A stretch of 55,621 nt of DNA from a virus. The translations under genes were made by a program, and so were the position numbers. Below the pieces are notes generated by a model. It did not search any database, was not told the origin of the DNA, and worked only from the letters and a program-made list of their open reading frames with translations. Location of the stretch: IMG/VR virus record IMGVR_UViG_3300042923_000252, positions 1 to 55,621 of that record. One strand, given 5' to 3'. How positions within the stretch are numbered: position 1 is the stretch's first letter; every line of letters starts with the position of its first letter. This document shows positions 35,346 to 44,107 of this stretch, piece after piece.

Positions 35346-35636
35346 ATGACCACTGCGCGTAAGACTGCTGCCGCCAAGCCCAAGCCGGCCGAGACGGAAG
35401 AGGCTCCGAAGCTCAGCACCTTTGAGTACAAGGGTGTTAGCTACTCGGTCCCGGGTGACCCGCTGGACCTGCCTCTTGAAGTTGCCCTGGCCGAGTCTGA
35501 GTTCGAGATCATTCAGGAGATCGTGGGTCCGGATCAGTGGGTTGAGTTCCGTAAGACTCGCCCGTCCATCCGTGACTTCTCCGACTTCTCGGATCTGGTC
35601 CTCAAGGCGGCCGGATACAACGACTCGGGAAACTGA
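35346..35636 (+). CDS. Tail assembly chaperone (G product)
   Basis: A 96-residue protein, start AGGAGATACCC-ATG. Lys/Ala/Pro-rich beginning, then FEYKGVSYSVPGDPLDLPLEVALAESEFEIIQEIVG and DFSDFSDLVLKAAG. It lies before the tape measure gene and ends directly after a slippery sequence; a second, frameshifted product is made from the same start. Confidence 0.9.
   Translation: MTTARKTAAAKPKPAETEEAPKLSTFEYKGVSYSVPGDPLDLPLEVALAESEFEIIQEIVGPDQWVEFRKTRPSIRDFSDFSDLVLKAAGYNDSGN
35627..35633 (+). promoter_or_regulatory. Slippery heptamer for -1 frameshift
   Basis: GGGAAAC read as G-GGA-AAC, immediately before the TGA at 35634-35636. It fits the X-XXY-YYZ rule and the -1 frame is open up to 36055. Confidence 0.9.
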
Positions 35637-36055
35637 TCACTACCGTCCGCGCACTCCAGGAACACAGAGACGAACTCGAAGCAGACCTTCAGGAGTTCTT
35701 TCATTTGGACCTGGACGACCTAGAGCGTGGACGGTTGTCCCTTCACAAGATCTACGTCTGTGTCAAATCACTCATGCGGAAGCCAGGTCGTTCCACGCTG
35801 CTGATGGTTCTGGACGAAACCTCAGTGTGGGGCCCGGAGATGTGGGTGTCTGCTCGCATCTCCGATGCTCTCGAACTGAGCAACTACCTGTTCATTCAGG
35901 CTAACTCATCTGAGGAATCGGAAGAGGTTCCGTTGCCTGAGCCCATTGAGCGTCCAGGGCAGCCCAAGATGGCTGCCGAGGCGAAGCCCAAACCAGAGGA
36001 GTTCGCATCTGGCCAAGAAGTGGCCGCGTTCTTCAACAGGATGAATAGCTTGTAG
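35633..36055 (+). CDS. Tail assembly chaperone, frameshift extension (GT product)
   Basis: The -1 frame after the slippery site adds about 141 codons to the chaperone (join 35346-35633, 35633-36055). The extension reads LITTVRALQEHRDELEADLQ, EFFHLDLDDLERGRLSLHKI, SLMRKPGRSTLLMVLDET, SARISDALELSNYLFIQA and ends KPEEFASGQEVAAFFNRMN. It recruits tape measure in related phages. It has no convincing start of its own. Confidence 0.88.
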   Translation: MITTVRALQEHRDELEADLQEFFHLDLDDLERGRLSLHKIYVCVKSLMRKPGRSTLLMVLDETSVWGPEMWVSARISDALELSNYLFIQANSSEESEEVPLPEPIERPGQPKMAAEAKPKPEEFASGQEVAAFFNRMNSL

Positions 36056-36063
36056 GAGGCCGT

Positions 36064-39000
36064 ATGGCTACGACTGGCAGCGGCCGGGGTCCGATCAAGG
36101 TCGGCAGCGGCTACATCGACGTCTTCCCTAAGATCAACCAGAAGCAGCTTCGAGAGGCCAAGGCTCAGCTAGAAAAGCAGATGGGGGCTTCCGGGAAGAA
36201 GGCTGGAAAGGCTCTCTCAGACGGTATCTCGACTCAGCTTGCCAACATCCCCAAGAAGGTGGCGCAAGCCTCCCAGAAGGCTCAGAAGGAGCTTCAGAGG
36301 GGTGCTCAGGACTCCAAGAAGGTGCTCAAGCGCATCGAGCAGGAGATCACCCGGGAGTACGGCAAGGAAGCCGGCAAGAGGTTCCGTGAGGCTGCCGAGC
36401 TGGAGAAGAAGAAGGCCAAGCTCCTCCAGAACACCTCTGCTGAGACCCGGAGGGCTCTTCAGGCCACGGTCCGAGGAGAGCAGCAGGCAGCCCGTGACAC
36501 GGCCCGGTCCTGGGAGACCGCGGAGCGTGAACGCCTTCGGATGATCCGAGAGCGGACCGTAGCTGCCGAGAAGGCTGCCCGGGAGGAAGCGGCTGCCCAT
36601 CGTCGTGCACAGCAGCAGATGCGTGAGGAGCTGCGGCGCACTCTTGCCGAGGCTCGCACTGCTCGTCTTGCAGACCTCCGGGGGCAGATGGATGCCCACC
36701 GGGACCAGGTACGGGCTCTCCGGGCTCAGCTCCTGGACTACCGGCGTCAGATGCAGGACCACTCACGCGCTGTGGGTCGGGGTCTGACTGACCTTAGGAC
36801 GGGTTGGCGCCGGCAGGGCGAGGCCATCGAGCGTCTCGGTACGAACATCACCGAGACCGGCCGCCTGGTCACCATGAACCTCCTGGCGCCCCTTGGCGCT
36901 GTTTCCACCATGCTCAGCACCATTGGTGTGCAGTCCGCAGACATGCGGATTCTGGGTCAGATGGGTCTTTCCGCTGCGGGTGTCTCGAAGAAATCTTCCG
37001 CTTCTGAAATGCGTAAGATTCAGGAATACGCCATCAACACTCCCTTCAGCATCGACACGATGCACGAATACCAGATGAAGATTATTCGCTCTATCGCTGG
37101 TAACGACAAGGAGTGGTACAAGAAGTCCACCAGGGGCGAGGCTGCAAACCGAGCCGCGGGTAAGACCACTGACATCATTATGGCCATCGGTGACACGATG
37201 GCCCGTGCCGGTAACCTGGACCCGGAGATGTTCAAGAGGGCCATGTATGCGGTTGACCGCATCATGGACATGGACAAGGCCCCGACTCGTAACATCAACC
37301 AGCTCGTTCAGGCCACCGGTATTCCTGCCGGTGAGCTTGCCCGGATGTTCGGCTTCTCGTCTGCCGGCGACTTCTGGAAGCAGGTTGGTACGCCTGTCGC
37401 CAAGGGTGGCGGTATCTCGGGTCAGGACATGATCAACAACCTTCTCATGGGTTGGGACCCGAACTACTTCGTCAAGGGCAAGAACGGCAAGCTGAAGATC
37501 GACCCGAAGACGGGTCAGCCCATCGTCAACAGCAATGACCACAGTACGGCTGGAGGTTCAGCCGGCTTCGGTGAGCGGATGACCTCCGCCACCATCTCGG
37601 GTCGTATTTCCCAGATCAAGGAGCGGGCTCAGTACGAGCTTGGTTCTCTCTTTGCCGAGGAAGACCCCAAGACGGGTGAGTACAAGTACACCGGTCTGGG
37701 TGAAGCCATCATGGGCAAGGCTCAGGGCAAGGACAAGAACGGAAACACCATCTACGAGGGCGGCCTTCTTCAGAAGGTCCAGGAGCTGGGTGGGGATCAG
37801 AAGGGGAACGTCACCACCCTCCTGAAGACGTTCTTCTCGTCCATCGGCACCTTCGTTGATCAAATCCAGTGGTTCTCCGACTGGCTGAATGCTCACCCGC
37901 AGGTCAAGGAGGTCTTCGCAAACCTCCTGAAGATGGCTGCTGCTGCTCTCCCGTTCATTATCGCTCTCGGTCTCCTGACGAAGACCTTCGGCAAGGTGAA
38001 CAAGATCCTCGGAGCCGCTCTCACGCCTTTGGCGGCAGTCTTCAAGGGTGTTCGTGGCGCCACTCGTACCGGTCGCCAGGTCCGCGCCGGCATGCAATCC
38101 CGTAACGAGGGTGGTTCCTTCCGGGACGGCTACCGTGCACGTCGCACCGAGCTTCGTGACGGTGACGACCGCGGTCCGCTGACTCGTACTCGGGACCGTG
38201 TGACTGGCAGGAACTCAAACCTTGATGGCCTGAGAGGGCAGATCCGGGACACAGAGGATGCCATCAGGCAGGCAGAGGACGGCATCACCGACCTCCAGCG
38301 GCAGATCCGAGAAGTCAACAGCGTCTCCATCCGTCAGTTGGTCGACAGGTTCGCCGGCTCGGGTGACGACAGCCTTCAGGGTGCTGCCCAGACTGCTCGT
38401 CAGCAGGTCGGCCAGACCACCCGAGAGGTCAACCAGCTCAACGGCCAGGGCCTCAACCAGGTGTCCGGTGAGGTCTCCGACCTCCAGGACAAGGTACGAA
38501 GCCTGACGGAGAAGGTCCGGGACTCGAAGGCTGCCTTCGGCAACCTGAATGATCAGAAGCTGACCCAACTGAAGGTGACGGTTGACGGTGCTGAGGGCAC
38601 CGTCACTGACCTGAAGAACAAGGTCGACAACACGGCTCTCTCGGTCGGTGACCTCAACGGCAAGAACCTGTCCCGACTGCGGGATCAGATACAGAACACG
38701 ATCAAGACCGCGGGTGACCTGGACGAGAAGATCAAGGGTGTCCGCAGCCGTGTGACCAACCTGAACGGGGCCGGCCTCGGCACCGTCCGGAAGCAGTTCA
38801 ACCAGCTCAACTCTGCCGCCAATGAGGTCTACAAGACGGTCGGCACCACCAAGTCCGGTGTGAACGGTCGGATTACGACTCTCAATGGTCGGAGCCTCAA
38901 GAGCATCATCTCCGCGGTGAAGGACTTGAAGGATGCTCTGGACGGGGCGGACGGCAAGGCAGACAACCTCAACGACTCCCTGAATGACATCTCCAAGCAT

Positions 39001-40632
39001 GCTCCCGGTGGTGGCTCTTCTGGCAAGAAAAAGAAGAAGGCCATGGGTGGTGTTCTTCCCGGTTACACACCGGGTGTCGACGTCCACCGGTTCTTCAGCC
39101 CTACGGCCGGCACGCTGGACCTGTCTGGTGGAGAGGCAGTCATGCGTCCCGAGTGGACCGCGGCTGTTGGTCCTCAGAAAGTCAACGAGCTGAACCAGAT
39201 CGCCCGTACCAAGGGCGTTCATGGTGTCCGTGATGCAATGCAGTTCGCCAACGGCGGCATCATCGAGAAGCTCGGTCTTCAGGGAATCATCGACACAGCA
39301 CGGGGATTCAACCTCGGTGTCGACGTCATCGGTGCGGCCCGGACCATGGACATGGATTCCTCGTCCCGCCCTCTCGGGGGCGATGTCCAGAGAGGCATCA
39401 TCGGTTCGGGCACGGACAGTGGGCACTTCATTGGTAGTGACACCTCCGTTCGTCTGGACACTCTCCGGAACTTCATGTCCCGGGATGCCTGGACGCTTCT
39501 GCGGAGGCTCCCGTCCAACGGAGCCAGTCAGGTTCTGGGCACCATCGGTGGTGCCCTTGCCCCGGTTGCCGGTGAGCACTTCTGGGATGACGTCTGGAAG
39601 GGCTCAGGGAACATCGTGGAGCGAGGAAATACCTTCCTCCAGCACATGTTCTCTCCGAGTTCCATCACGAAGATAATCACCAACTCACTGGACAATATCT
39701 GGGACACCATCACCGGGTTCTTCAACTCAGCGACGTCGTTCGCAACCGACCCGTACGGCACCATCAAGGATGCCCTGTCCGGTGTCTGGGAGATGACCAA
39801 GGAATCCTATGCCGGCGTCACCAGCACGGTGCAGGGCCTGAAGGAAATCTGGCAGAGCCCGAAGGACTATGCCGAGCAGGTTGTCAGCGATATCTATTCC
39901 ACGGCGAAGGACTCCCTTCCCAACATGAAGGGTCTTTTCGACTTCTCCAAGGACGACAAGCTGACGGCCAAGAAGCCCAACTTCGATCAGGTCATAGAGA
40001 GCGGGGGGCCGGGTACGGCTAGAGCCCTTACCTGGGCTCGTACTCAGCACGGCAAGCCTTATCAGTGGGGCGGAAACGGTAATCCCTCGTGGGACTGTTC
40101 AGGTTTCATGAGTGCTATCGAGTCCATGATTCGAGGGGAAAAGCCTCACCGTCGTTGGGCTACTGGGGCCTTCTCCGGTAGCCATGCTCCTTCCGGATGG
40201 GTACGCGGCCTAAAGGCACCCTTCATGATCGGTATTACCAATAAGGGTGTGGGCCACACAGCCGGAACTCTCAATGGCGTCAACGTTGAATCGAGAGGTG
40301 GAGCCGGCGTCATCGTCGGTCCAGGTGCACGAGGTTGGAACAACAGCCTCTTCACCGACACCTACGGCTTCAAGCCTTCCATTCCCGCGGCATACGCCAC
40401 TGGGACGCTCTCTGCGTCTCCTGGCCTCGCTCTGGTGGGTGAGAAGGGTCCTGAGCTTGTCGACTTCGGAAAGGGCGGTCAGCGGGTCTTCAACGACCGG
40501 GACACAGAGGCTCTTTTGGGTGGTGGCCGGCCGGTCTCTGTGACTGTCAACGAGGCCAAGCACGAGACAACGCCTCAGGCAATTCTCCGAGGCTTCCAGT
40601 GGATTGACGCCATGTACGGCAGTCGACTCTAA
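36064..40632 (+). CDS. Tape measure protein with C-terminal NlpC/P60 domain
   Basis: A 1,522-residue protein setting tail length. Residues about 30-270 are Lys/Arg/Glu/Ala-rich coiled coil; about 630-660 is a hydrophobic segment (MAAAALPFIIALGLL). Residues about 715-970 form a repeated ladder with units like DLNGKNLSRLRDQI and NLNGAGLGTVRKQ. Near the end (about 1320-1460) an NlpC/P60-like papain-fold peptidase is visible: WDCSGF with Cys1345 and GHTAGTLNG with His1398. It could open the wall at DNA injection. Motif copy 19 lies inside that domain. Confidence 0.95.
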   Translation: MATTGSGRGPIKVGSGYIDVFPKINQKQLREAKAQLEKQMGASGKKAGKALSDGISTQLANIPKKVAQASQKAQKELQRGAQDSKKVLKRIEQEITREYGKEAGKRFREAAELEKKKAKLLQNTSAETRRALQATVRGEQQAARDTARSWETAERERLRMIRERTVAAEKAAREEAAAHRRAQQQMREELRRTLAEARTARLADLRGQMDAHRDQVRALRAQLLDYRRQMQDHSRAVGRGLTDLRTGWRRQGEAIERLGTNITETGRLVTMNLLAPLGAVSTMLSTIGVQSADMRILGQMGLSAAGVSKKSSASEMRKIQEYAINTPFSIDTMHEYQMKIIRSIAGNDKEWYKKSTRGEAANRAAGKTTDIIMAIGDTMARAGNLDPEMFKRAMYAVDRIMDMDKAPTRNINQLVQATGIPAGELARMFGFSSAGDFWKQVGTPVAKGGGISGQDMINNLLMGWDPNYFVKGKNGKLKIDPKTGQPIVNSNDHSTAGGSAGFGERMTSATISGRISQIKERAQYELGSLFAEEDPKTGEYKYTGLGEAIMGKAQGKDKNGNTIYEGGLLQKVQELGGDQKGNVTTLLKTFFSSIGTFVDQIQWFSDWLNAHPQVKEVFANLLKMAAAALPFIIALGLLTKTFGKVNKILGAALTPLAAVFKGVRGATRTGRQVRAGMQSRNEGGSFRDGYRARRTELRDGDDRGPLTRTRDRVTGRNSNLDGLRGQIRDTEDAIRQAEDGITDLQRQIREVNSVSIRQLVDRFAGSGDDSLQGAAQTARQQVGQTTREVNQLNGQGLNQVSGEVSDLQDKVRSLTEKVRDSKAAFGNLNDQKLTQLKVTVDGAEGTVTDLKNKVDNTALSVGDLNGKNLSRLRDQIQNTIKTAGDLDEKIKGVRSRVTNLNGAGLGTVRKQFNQLNSAANEVYKTVGTTKSGVNGRITTLNGRSLKSIISAVKDLKDALDGADGKADNLNDSLNDISKHAPGGGSSGKKKKKAMGGVLPGYTPGVDVHRFFSPTAGTLDLSGGEAVMRPEWTAAVGPQKVNELNQIARTKGVHGVRDAMQFANGGIIEKLGLQGIIDTARGFNLGVDVIGAARTMDMDSSSRPLGGDVQRGIIGSGTDSGHFIGSDTSVRLDTLRNFMSRDAWTLLRRLPSNGASQVLGTIGGALAPVAGEHFWDDVWKGSGNIVERGNTFLQHMFSPSSITKIITNSLDNIWDTITGFFNSATSFATDPYGTIKDALSGVWEMTKESYAGVTSTVQGLKEIWQSPKDYAEQVVSDIYSTAKDSLPNMKGLFDFSKDDKLTAKKPNFDQVIESGGPGTARALTWARTQHGKPYQWGGNGNPSWDCSGFMSAIESMIRGEKPHRRWATGAFSGSHAPSGWVRGLKAPFMIGITNKGVGHTAGTLNGVNVESRGGAGVIVGPGARGWNNSLFTDTYGFKPSIPAAYATGTLSASPGLALVGEKGPELVDFGKGGQRVFNDRDTEALLGGGRPVSVTVNEAKHETTPQAILRGFQWIDAMYGSRL
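40285..40297 (+). promoter_or_regulatory. 13-bp motif copy 19 (intragenic)
   Basis: GTTGAATCGAGAG on the plus strand near the end of the tape measure gene, one mismatch, coding V-E-S-R. Confidence 0.45.
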
Positions 40633-40647
40633 GAAAGAGGTGGACGT

Positions 40648-41637
40648 ATGCCTATTCCGGTGCTAAGGCGGGTTAACACGCCTGTACCCACAGGGCCCCC
40701 GCCCCCTCAGCCGGTGCACTGGGAGCGGACGTACGTATCCATCCGAGGGAAGAACGGTGAGGGGGAGGAAATCCCCCTCACTGACTTCTCTAACTCGAAG
40801 TGGCCGGGCATTTTCATGATGCCCGGCGCTACGGGTTTGGATGCACCTCCGTTCGAACTGCACTCGGATGACAGCCCCAATCTGGACGGTGGAATGTTCC
40901 GGGATGCTCGGGCAGTTGCCCGGGAAATCATGCTCCCGATCTACCTCCACGGAATCGACAGGCAGACAGTCAAGGAGCTGAAGAAGCGACTTGTATCGGC
41001 CCTGAACCCCAAGAAGGGGTTCTGTGTCCTGAAGTTCGTAGAGGGGGACGGAGTCCCTCGCTACCTCAAGTGTTACTACAAGAGTGGCATGGAAGGCAGT
41101 GAGGCGCAGGACCAGTCAGGTTTCACCTGGAAGAAGTTCGGTATCCAGCTCACTGCCTTTGACCCCTACTTCTACTCGGACGATGTCCAGGTAGCTCAGT
41201 GGGTTTTCGGTGGAGGGAAGGCGTTCTTCTCTACGACCGAAGCGTTCTATCCCCTGCGTCTGAACGCAGGCATGGTCGCCGGCTCCTCAGTCGACGTCTC
41301 CAACCCGGGTGACGTTGAGGCGTGGCCCCGGTGGGAACTGGAAGGCCCCATCAAGGGGTTCACCTTCGCCAGTCCCGATGGCCAGTCCTTCGGGGTCACT
41401 CCCCCGTCCAACGGCTCCGACGTTGTCCCTGCCGGCCGGACTCTGACCATCGACACCAGACCGGGCTTCAAGTCCCTCAGGGACGACGTGAATACGAACT
41501 ACTGGCCGGTCCTGGACCCCAACCCGCAACTCTGGTCACTTCCTGAAGGGCACTCCACGTGCACTGTCGACATTCTTCCTGGTGCCACAGGGGCCAAGGT
41601 GCGGCTGATATTCCAGCCGAGATACGAGGGCTACTGA
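40648..41637 (+). CDS. Distal tail protein (Dit-like)
   Basis: A 329-residue protein right after tape measure. A basic, Pro-rich N-terminus; VSIRGKNGEGEEIPLTDFSNSKW; then VAREIMLPIYLHGIDRQTVKEL and LTAFDPYFYSDD, typical of Dit proteins (ring at the tube end); the second half is a beta-rich domain (FTFASPDGQSFGVTPPSNGSD). Confidence 0.88.
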   Translation: MPIPVLRRVNTPVPTGPPPPQPVHWERTYVSIRGKNGEGEEIPLTDFSNSKWPGIFMMPGATGLDAPPFELHSDDSPNLDGGMFRDARAVAREIMLPIYLHGIDRQTVKELKKRLVSALNPKKGFCVLKFVEGDGVPRYLKCYYKSGMEGSEAQDQSGFTWKKFGIQLTAFDPYFYSDDVQVAQWVFGGGKAFFSTTEAFYPLRLNAGMVAGSSVDVSNPGDVEAWPRWELEGPIKGFTFASPDGQSFGVTPPSNGSDVVPAGRTLTIDTRPGFKSLRDDVNTNYWPVLDPNPQLWSLPEGHSTCTVDILPGATGAKVRLIFQPRYEGY

Positions 41638-41638
41638 C

Positions 41639-43027
41639 ATGTACAGAATTGAGGTACGGGACAAGGACCTGAATCGTATTGGCGAGATCGACACCTGGAT
41701 TCAGTTGGACTTGGTCATTCAGTTCTGTGACCAGGGCTCCTGGAAGCTCCTGGTGAAGGCAGGCACAGAGCAGGCCGAACTACTCCAGCGCGGAGGTGGC
41801 GTCGCCATCTACCAGGACGGTGTGGAGAAGCCTCTTCTCACTGGACAGATTGAGGACTTCCAGAAGTACTGGACTACTGTCCAGCACTCCTCAGAGGGAT
41901 CGGTCTTCGTCGGTGGGAAGACCGACAACAAGCTTGCCTTCTCTCGGCTCGCTTTCCCTGACCCCTCCAAGTCTGTTTCCCAGCAGTGGTCCAGCTCGAT
42001 GGACGTACGAGCTGCCAGAGGTGCCGTAAATACCCTGGTGTGGAACGAGATAGACAAGGCCATGGGCCCTTCTGCCATCACCAATCGACGGGTAGCCGGC
42101 ATCAATGTAGGGACCCCTCCTACTCCGTTCGCTGATCTCAAGGCAGACACCCTCAGGTACGACGTTATCGGGGAGAAGTTGTCTGAGTGGTGCAGCAACA
42201 AGAAGACAGGCTGGCAGCTTCTCTACAACCCCAACACCAAGACGATTGATCTGGACGTCTATACGCCGCGGGACCTCTCCAAGGAGGTCCGCTTCTCTAC
42301 CGACCTGGGAAACCTCCGTGAGTTCATCTGGACCTTGTCCGCTCCGAAGGTGACCAGAGTCATCGTCGCCTGCCAGGGCGAGGGCAAGGAGCGCTACGTC
42401 TGGCAGAAGATTGACTCGACCTCAGAAGCTGAGTGGGGTCTTCAGATCGAGCAGTTCGTGGACCGCAGGGACATCCCCCTCAAGACCGCCTCGAACGGCC
42501 AGCCGGCCTTGGTTACCAAGAAGCTGGAGAACGGCTGGGAGGACATCGGGACGAACCCCGATGGTGAGGAGTGGACGACCGAGCTTGCCACTGCCAGGGC
42601 TGCTTACGAGGCTGCCGTGGATGCCGACCCCGAAGGAAACCATGACGTCGAATATGACGCCGTGGTGTACGCCATTGCTGCCGCCAAACCCGTTGCCGTC
42701 GCCTACTACCTGGACGTCATCGAGCAGGCCGCGGACGACGTGCTGAAGGAAGGCGAGAAGAACGGCAACTTCCAGATCTATCCCATTGACACCGAACAGA
42801 TCAAGTTCGGGCGGGACTACTTCGTTGGGGACTTCGTAACCGTTGAGATCGACGGAACTGAGTACGTGGACATGGTCCGTGAAGTGAATATCACCGTGGA
42901 TGACGGAGGCAACGCCGTAACGGTCGCTCCGAAGATCGGTGAGCAAGGGAGTGGTGACCCTCTGAACCTCTACAAGTCCGTATTTGAGATGCGTGAGAAG
43001 CTGCGCAAACTGGAAGCGAGGATGTGA
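41639..43027 (+). CDS. Minor tail protein (Gp37-like tail tip protein)
   Basis: A 462-residue protein of the ReqiPepy6 Gp37-like type: YRIEVRDKDLNRIGEIDTW, DQGSWKLLVKAGTE, GGGVAIYQDGVEKPLLTGQIEDF, then WQLLYNPNTKTIDLDVYTPRDL and FGRDYFVGDFVTVEIDG, and a coiled end (SVFEMREKLRKLEARM). It forms part of the baseplate/tip hub. Confidence 0.88.
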   Translation: MYRIEVRDKDLNRIGEIDTWIQLDLVIQFCDQGSWKLLVKAGTEQAELLQRGGGVAIYQDGVEKPLLTGQIEDFQKYWTTVQHSSEGSVFVGGKTDNKLAFSRLAFPDPSKSVSQQWSSSMDVRAARGAVNTLVWNEIDKAMGPSAITNRRVAGINVGTPPTPFADLKADTLRYDVIGEKLSEWCSNKKTGWQLLYNPNTKTIDLDVYTPRDLSKEVRFSTDLGNLREFIWTLSAPKVTRVIVACQGEGKERYVWQKIDSTSEAEWGLQIEQFVDRRDIPLKTASNGQPALVTKKLENGWEDIGTNPDGEEWTTELATARAAYEAAVDADPEGNHDVEYDAVVYAIAAAKPVAVAYYLDVIEQAADDVLKEGEKNGNFQIYPIDTEQIKFGRDYFVGDFVTVEIDGTEYVDMVREVNITVDDGGNAVTVAPKIGEQGSGDPLNLYKSVFEMREKLRKLEARM

Positions 43028-43028
43028 A

Positions 43029-44096
43029 ATGGCAGAAATCAGCTACCCGTTTGCGGATGACTCCGCTGGTGGAGGCAGTAAGAATCTCTCTCAGGTTCAG
43101 TGGCAGGCCATGGCTCGTATGTGGGGCGGAGACCGGGTTGACTTCCAGCTCACCTCAACCTCCTATGCGAGCACTGCCCTCCCCTTCTCGGCCGTGGTGA
43201 ACACCAACCGCAATGTGGTCGTTCAGCCGGGCAAGGCTTGGGTCGGAGGCTTCTACTACGAACTCACTGCGCCGGCCACCGTGGCTGTGCCGGACAACCT
43301 GACCAGCAACCCGCGGAAGGATCTCATCGTCCTTCAGGCGAACCTCTCCACCGGCTCGGTGAACATCAAGCTCGTCCAGGGAACGCCGGCCGCAAGCCCG
43401 ATCGTTCCTCAGCCTCGCAGGCAGATCGGCTCTCTGTGGGAGATGCCTCTGTGGGAGGTCAACGCGGGAGCGAACAACGCCACCGTCAGCGTCAACCTCC
43501 GTATGCCGTTCGACCAGCCTCACCACGTGGCCTACCCGATCAACTCGGGGAACAGTGCAGCGTTGATGCCCCGCGGCACCTTCTTCCTGGACATGGACAC
43601 CAACCAGGACGGGGCTCAGTTCGAGGGCTTCATGGGTCGGGATGGCCAGGCAGTCACCCGACACCTGGGTTCCCGGGTCGAGTACACCCCTGACCTCTTC
43701 ACGGTGACCAACAAGCCTTCTGCGGCCAACCGGAAGGGCTACTGGAGGTACATAGCTCCGGGCCTTGCGTACTTCTCCCTGAAGATCAGCAACACCTCCA
43801 CCTCCGCAGTCAATGCCGCATCGGGTGGATGGGCTATTGGTTTCACTCTGCCTGTGCCGACTTCCAAGGCCACCAACACCATTCTCTATGGCTTCCTGGA
43901 CAACCCGGAGAAGAGAAGCAGCTTCCCGAACTTCCTTCACGTCGTGGGCAAGAACGAGAACGGCGGAAACACCAACTGCTACCTGCACTACACCAACTTC
44001 AACACCCTCAAGGAGGGGTTGGACGGACTCAAGACTATCCCCGGCAAGTCGGTGCTGACCATCACGGGAGTCTACGAGACAAACGACTTTGACTAA
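43029..44096 (+). CDS. Minor tail protein
   Basis: A 355-residue protein: ISYPFADDSAGGGSKNLSQ, FSAVVNTNRNVVVQPGKAWVGGFYYEL, ADNLT-type strands with RKDLIVLQANLSTGSVNIKLVQG typical of receptor-binding upper-baseplate proteins. The second half is a separate beta domain (YWRYIAPGLAYFSLKIS, GWAIGFTLPVPTSKA). Start at 43029 chosen for the reading frame after GAGGATGTGAA. Confidence 0.82.
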   Translation: MAEISYPFADDSAGGGSKNLSQVQWQAMARMWGGDRVDFQLTSTSYASTALPFSAVVNTNRNVVVQPGKAWVGGFYYELTAPATVAVPDNLTSNPRKDLIVLQANLSTGSVNIKLVQGTPAASPIVPQPRRQIGSLWEMPLWEVNAGANNATVSVNLRMPFDQPHHVAYPINSGNSAALMPRGTFFLDMDTNQDGAQFEGFMGRDGQAVTRHLGSRVEYTPDLFTVTNKPSAANRKGYWRYIAPGLAYFSLKISNTSTSAVNAASGGWAIGFTLPVPTSKATNTILYGFLDNPEKRSSFPNFLHVVGKNENGGNTNCYLHYTNFNTLKEGLDGLKTIPGKSVLTITGVYETNDFD

Positions 44097-44107
44097 GCGG
44101 AGGAACT

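Noticed and set aside
36226-36238. ATCTCGACTCAGC in the tape measure gene as a motif copy
   Set aside because: Several mismatches and wrong orientation for the late region.
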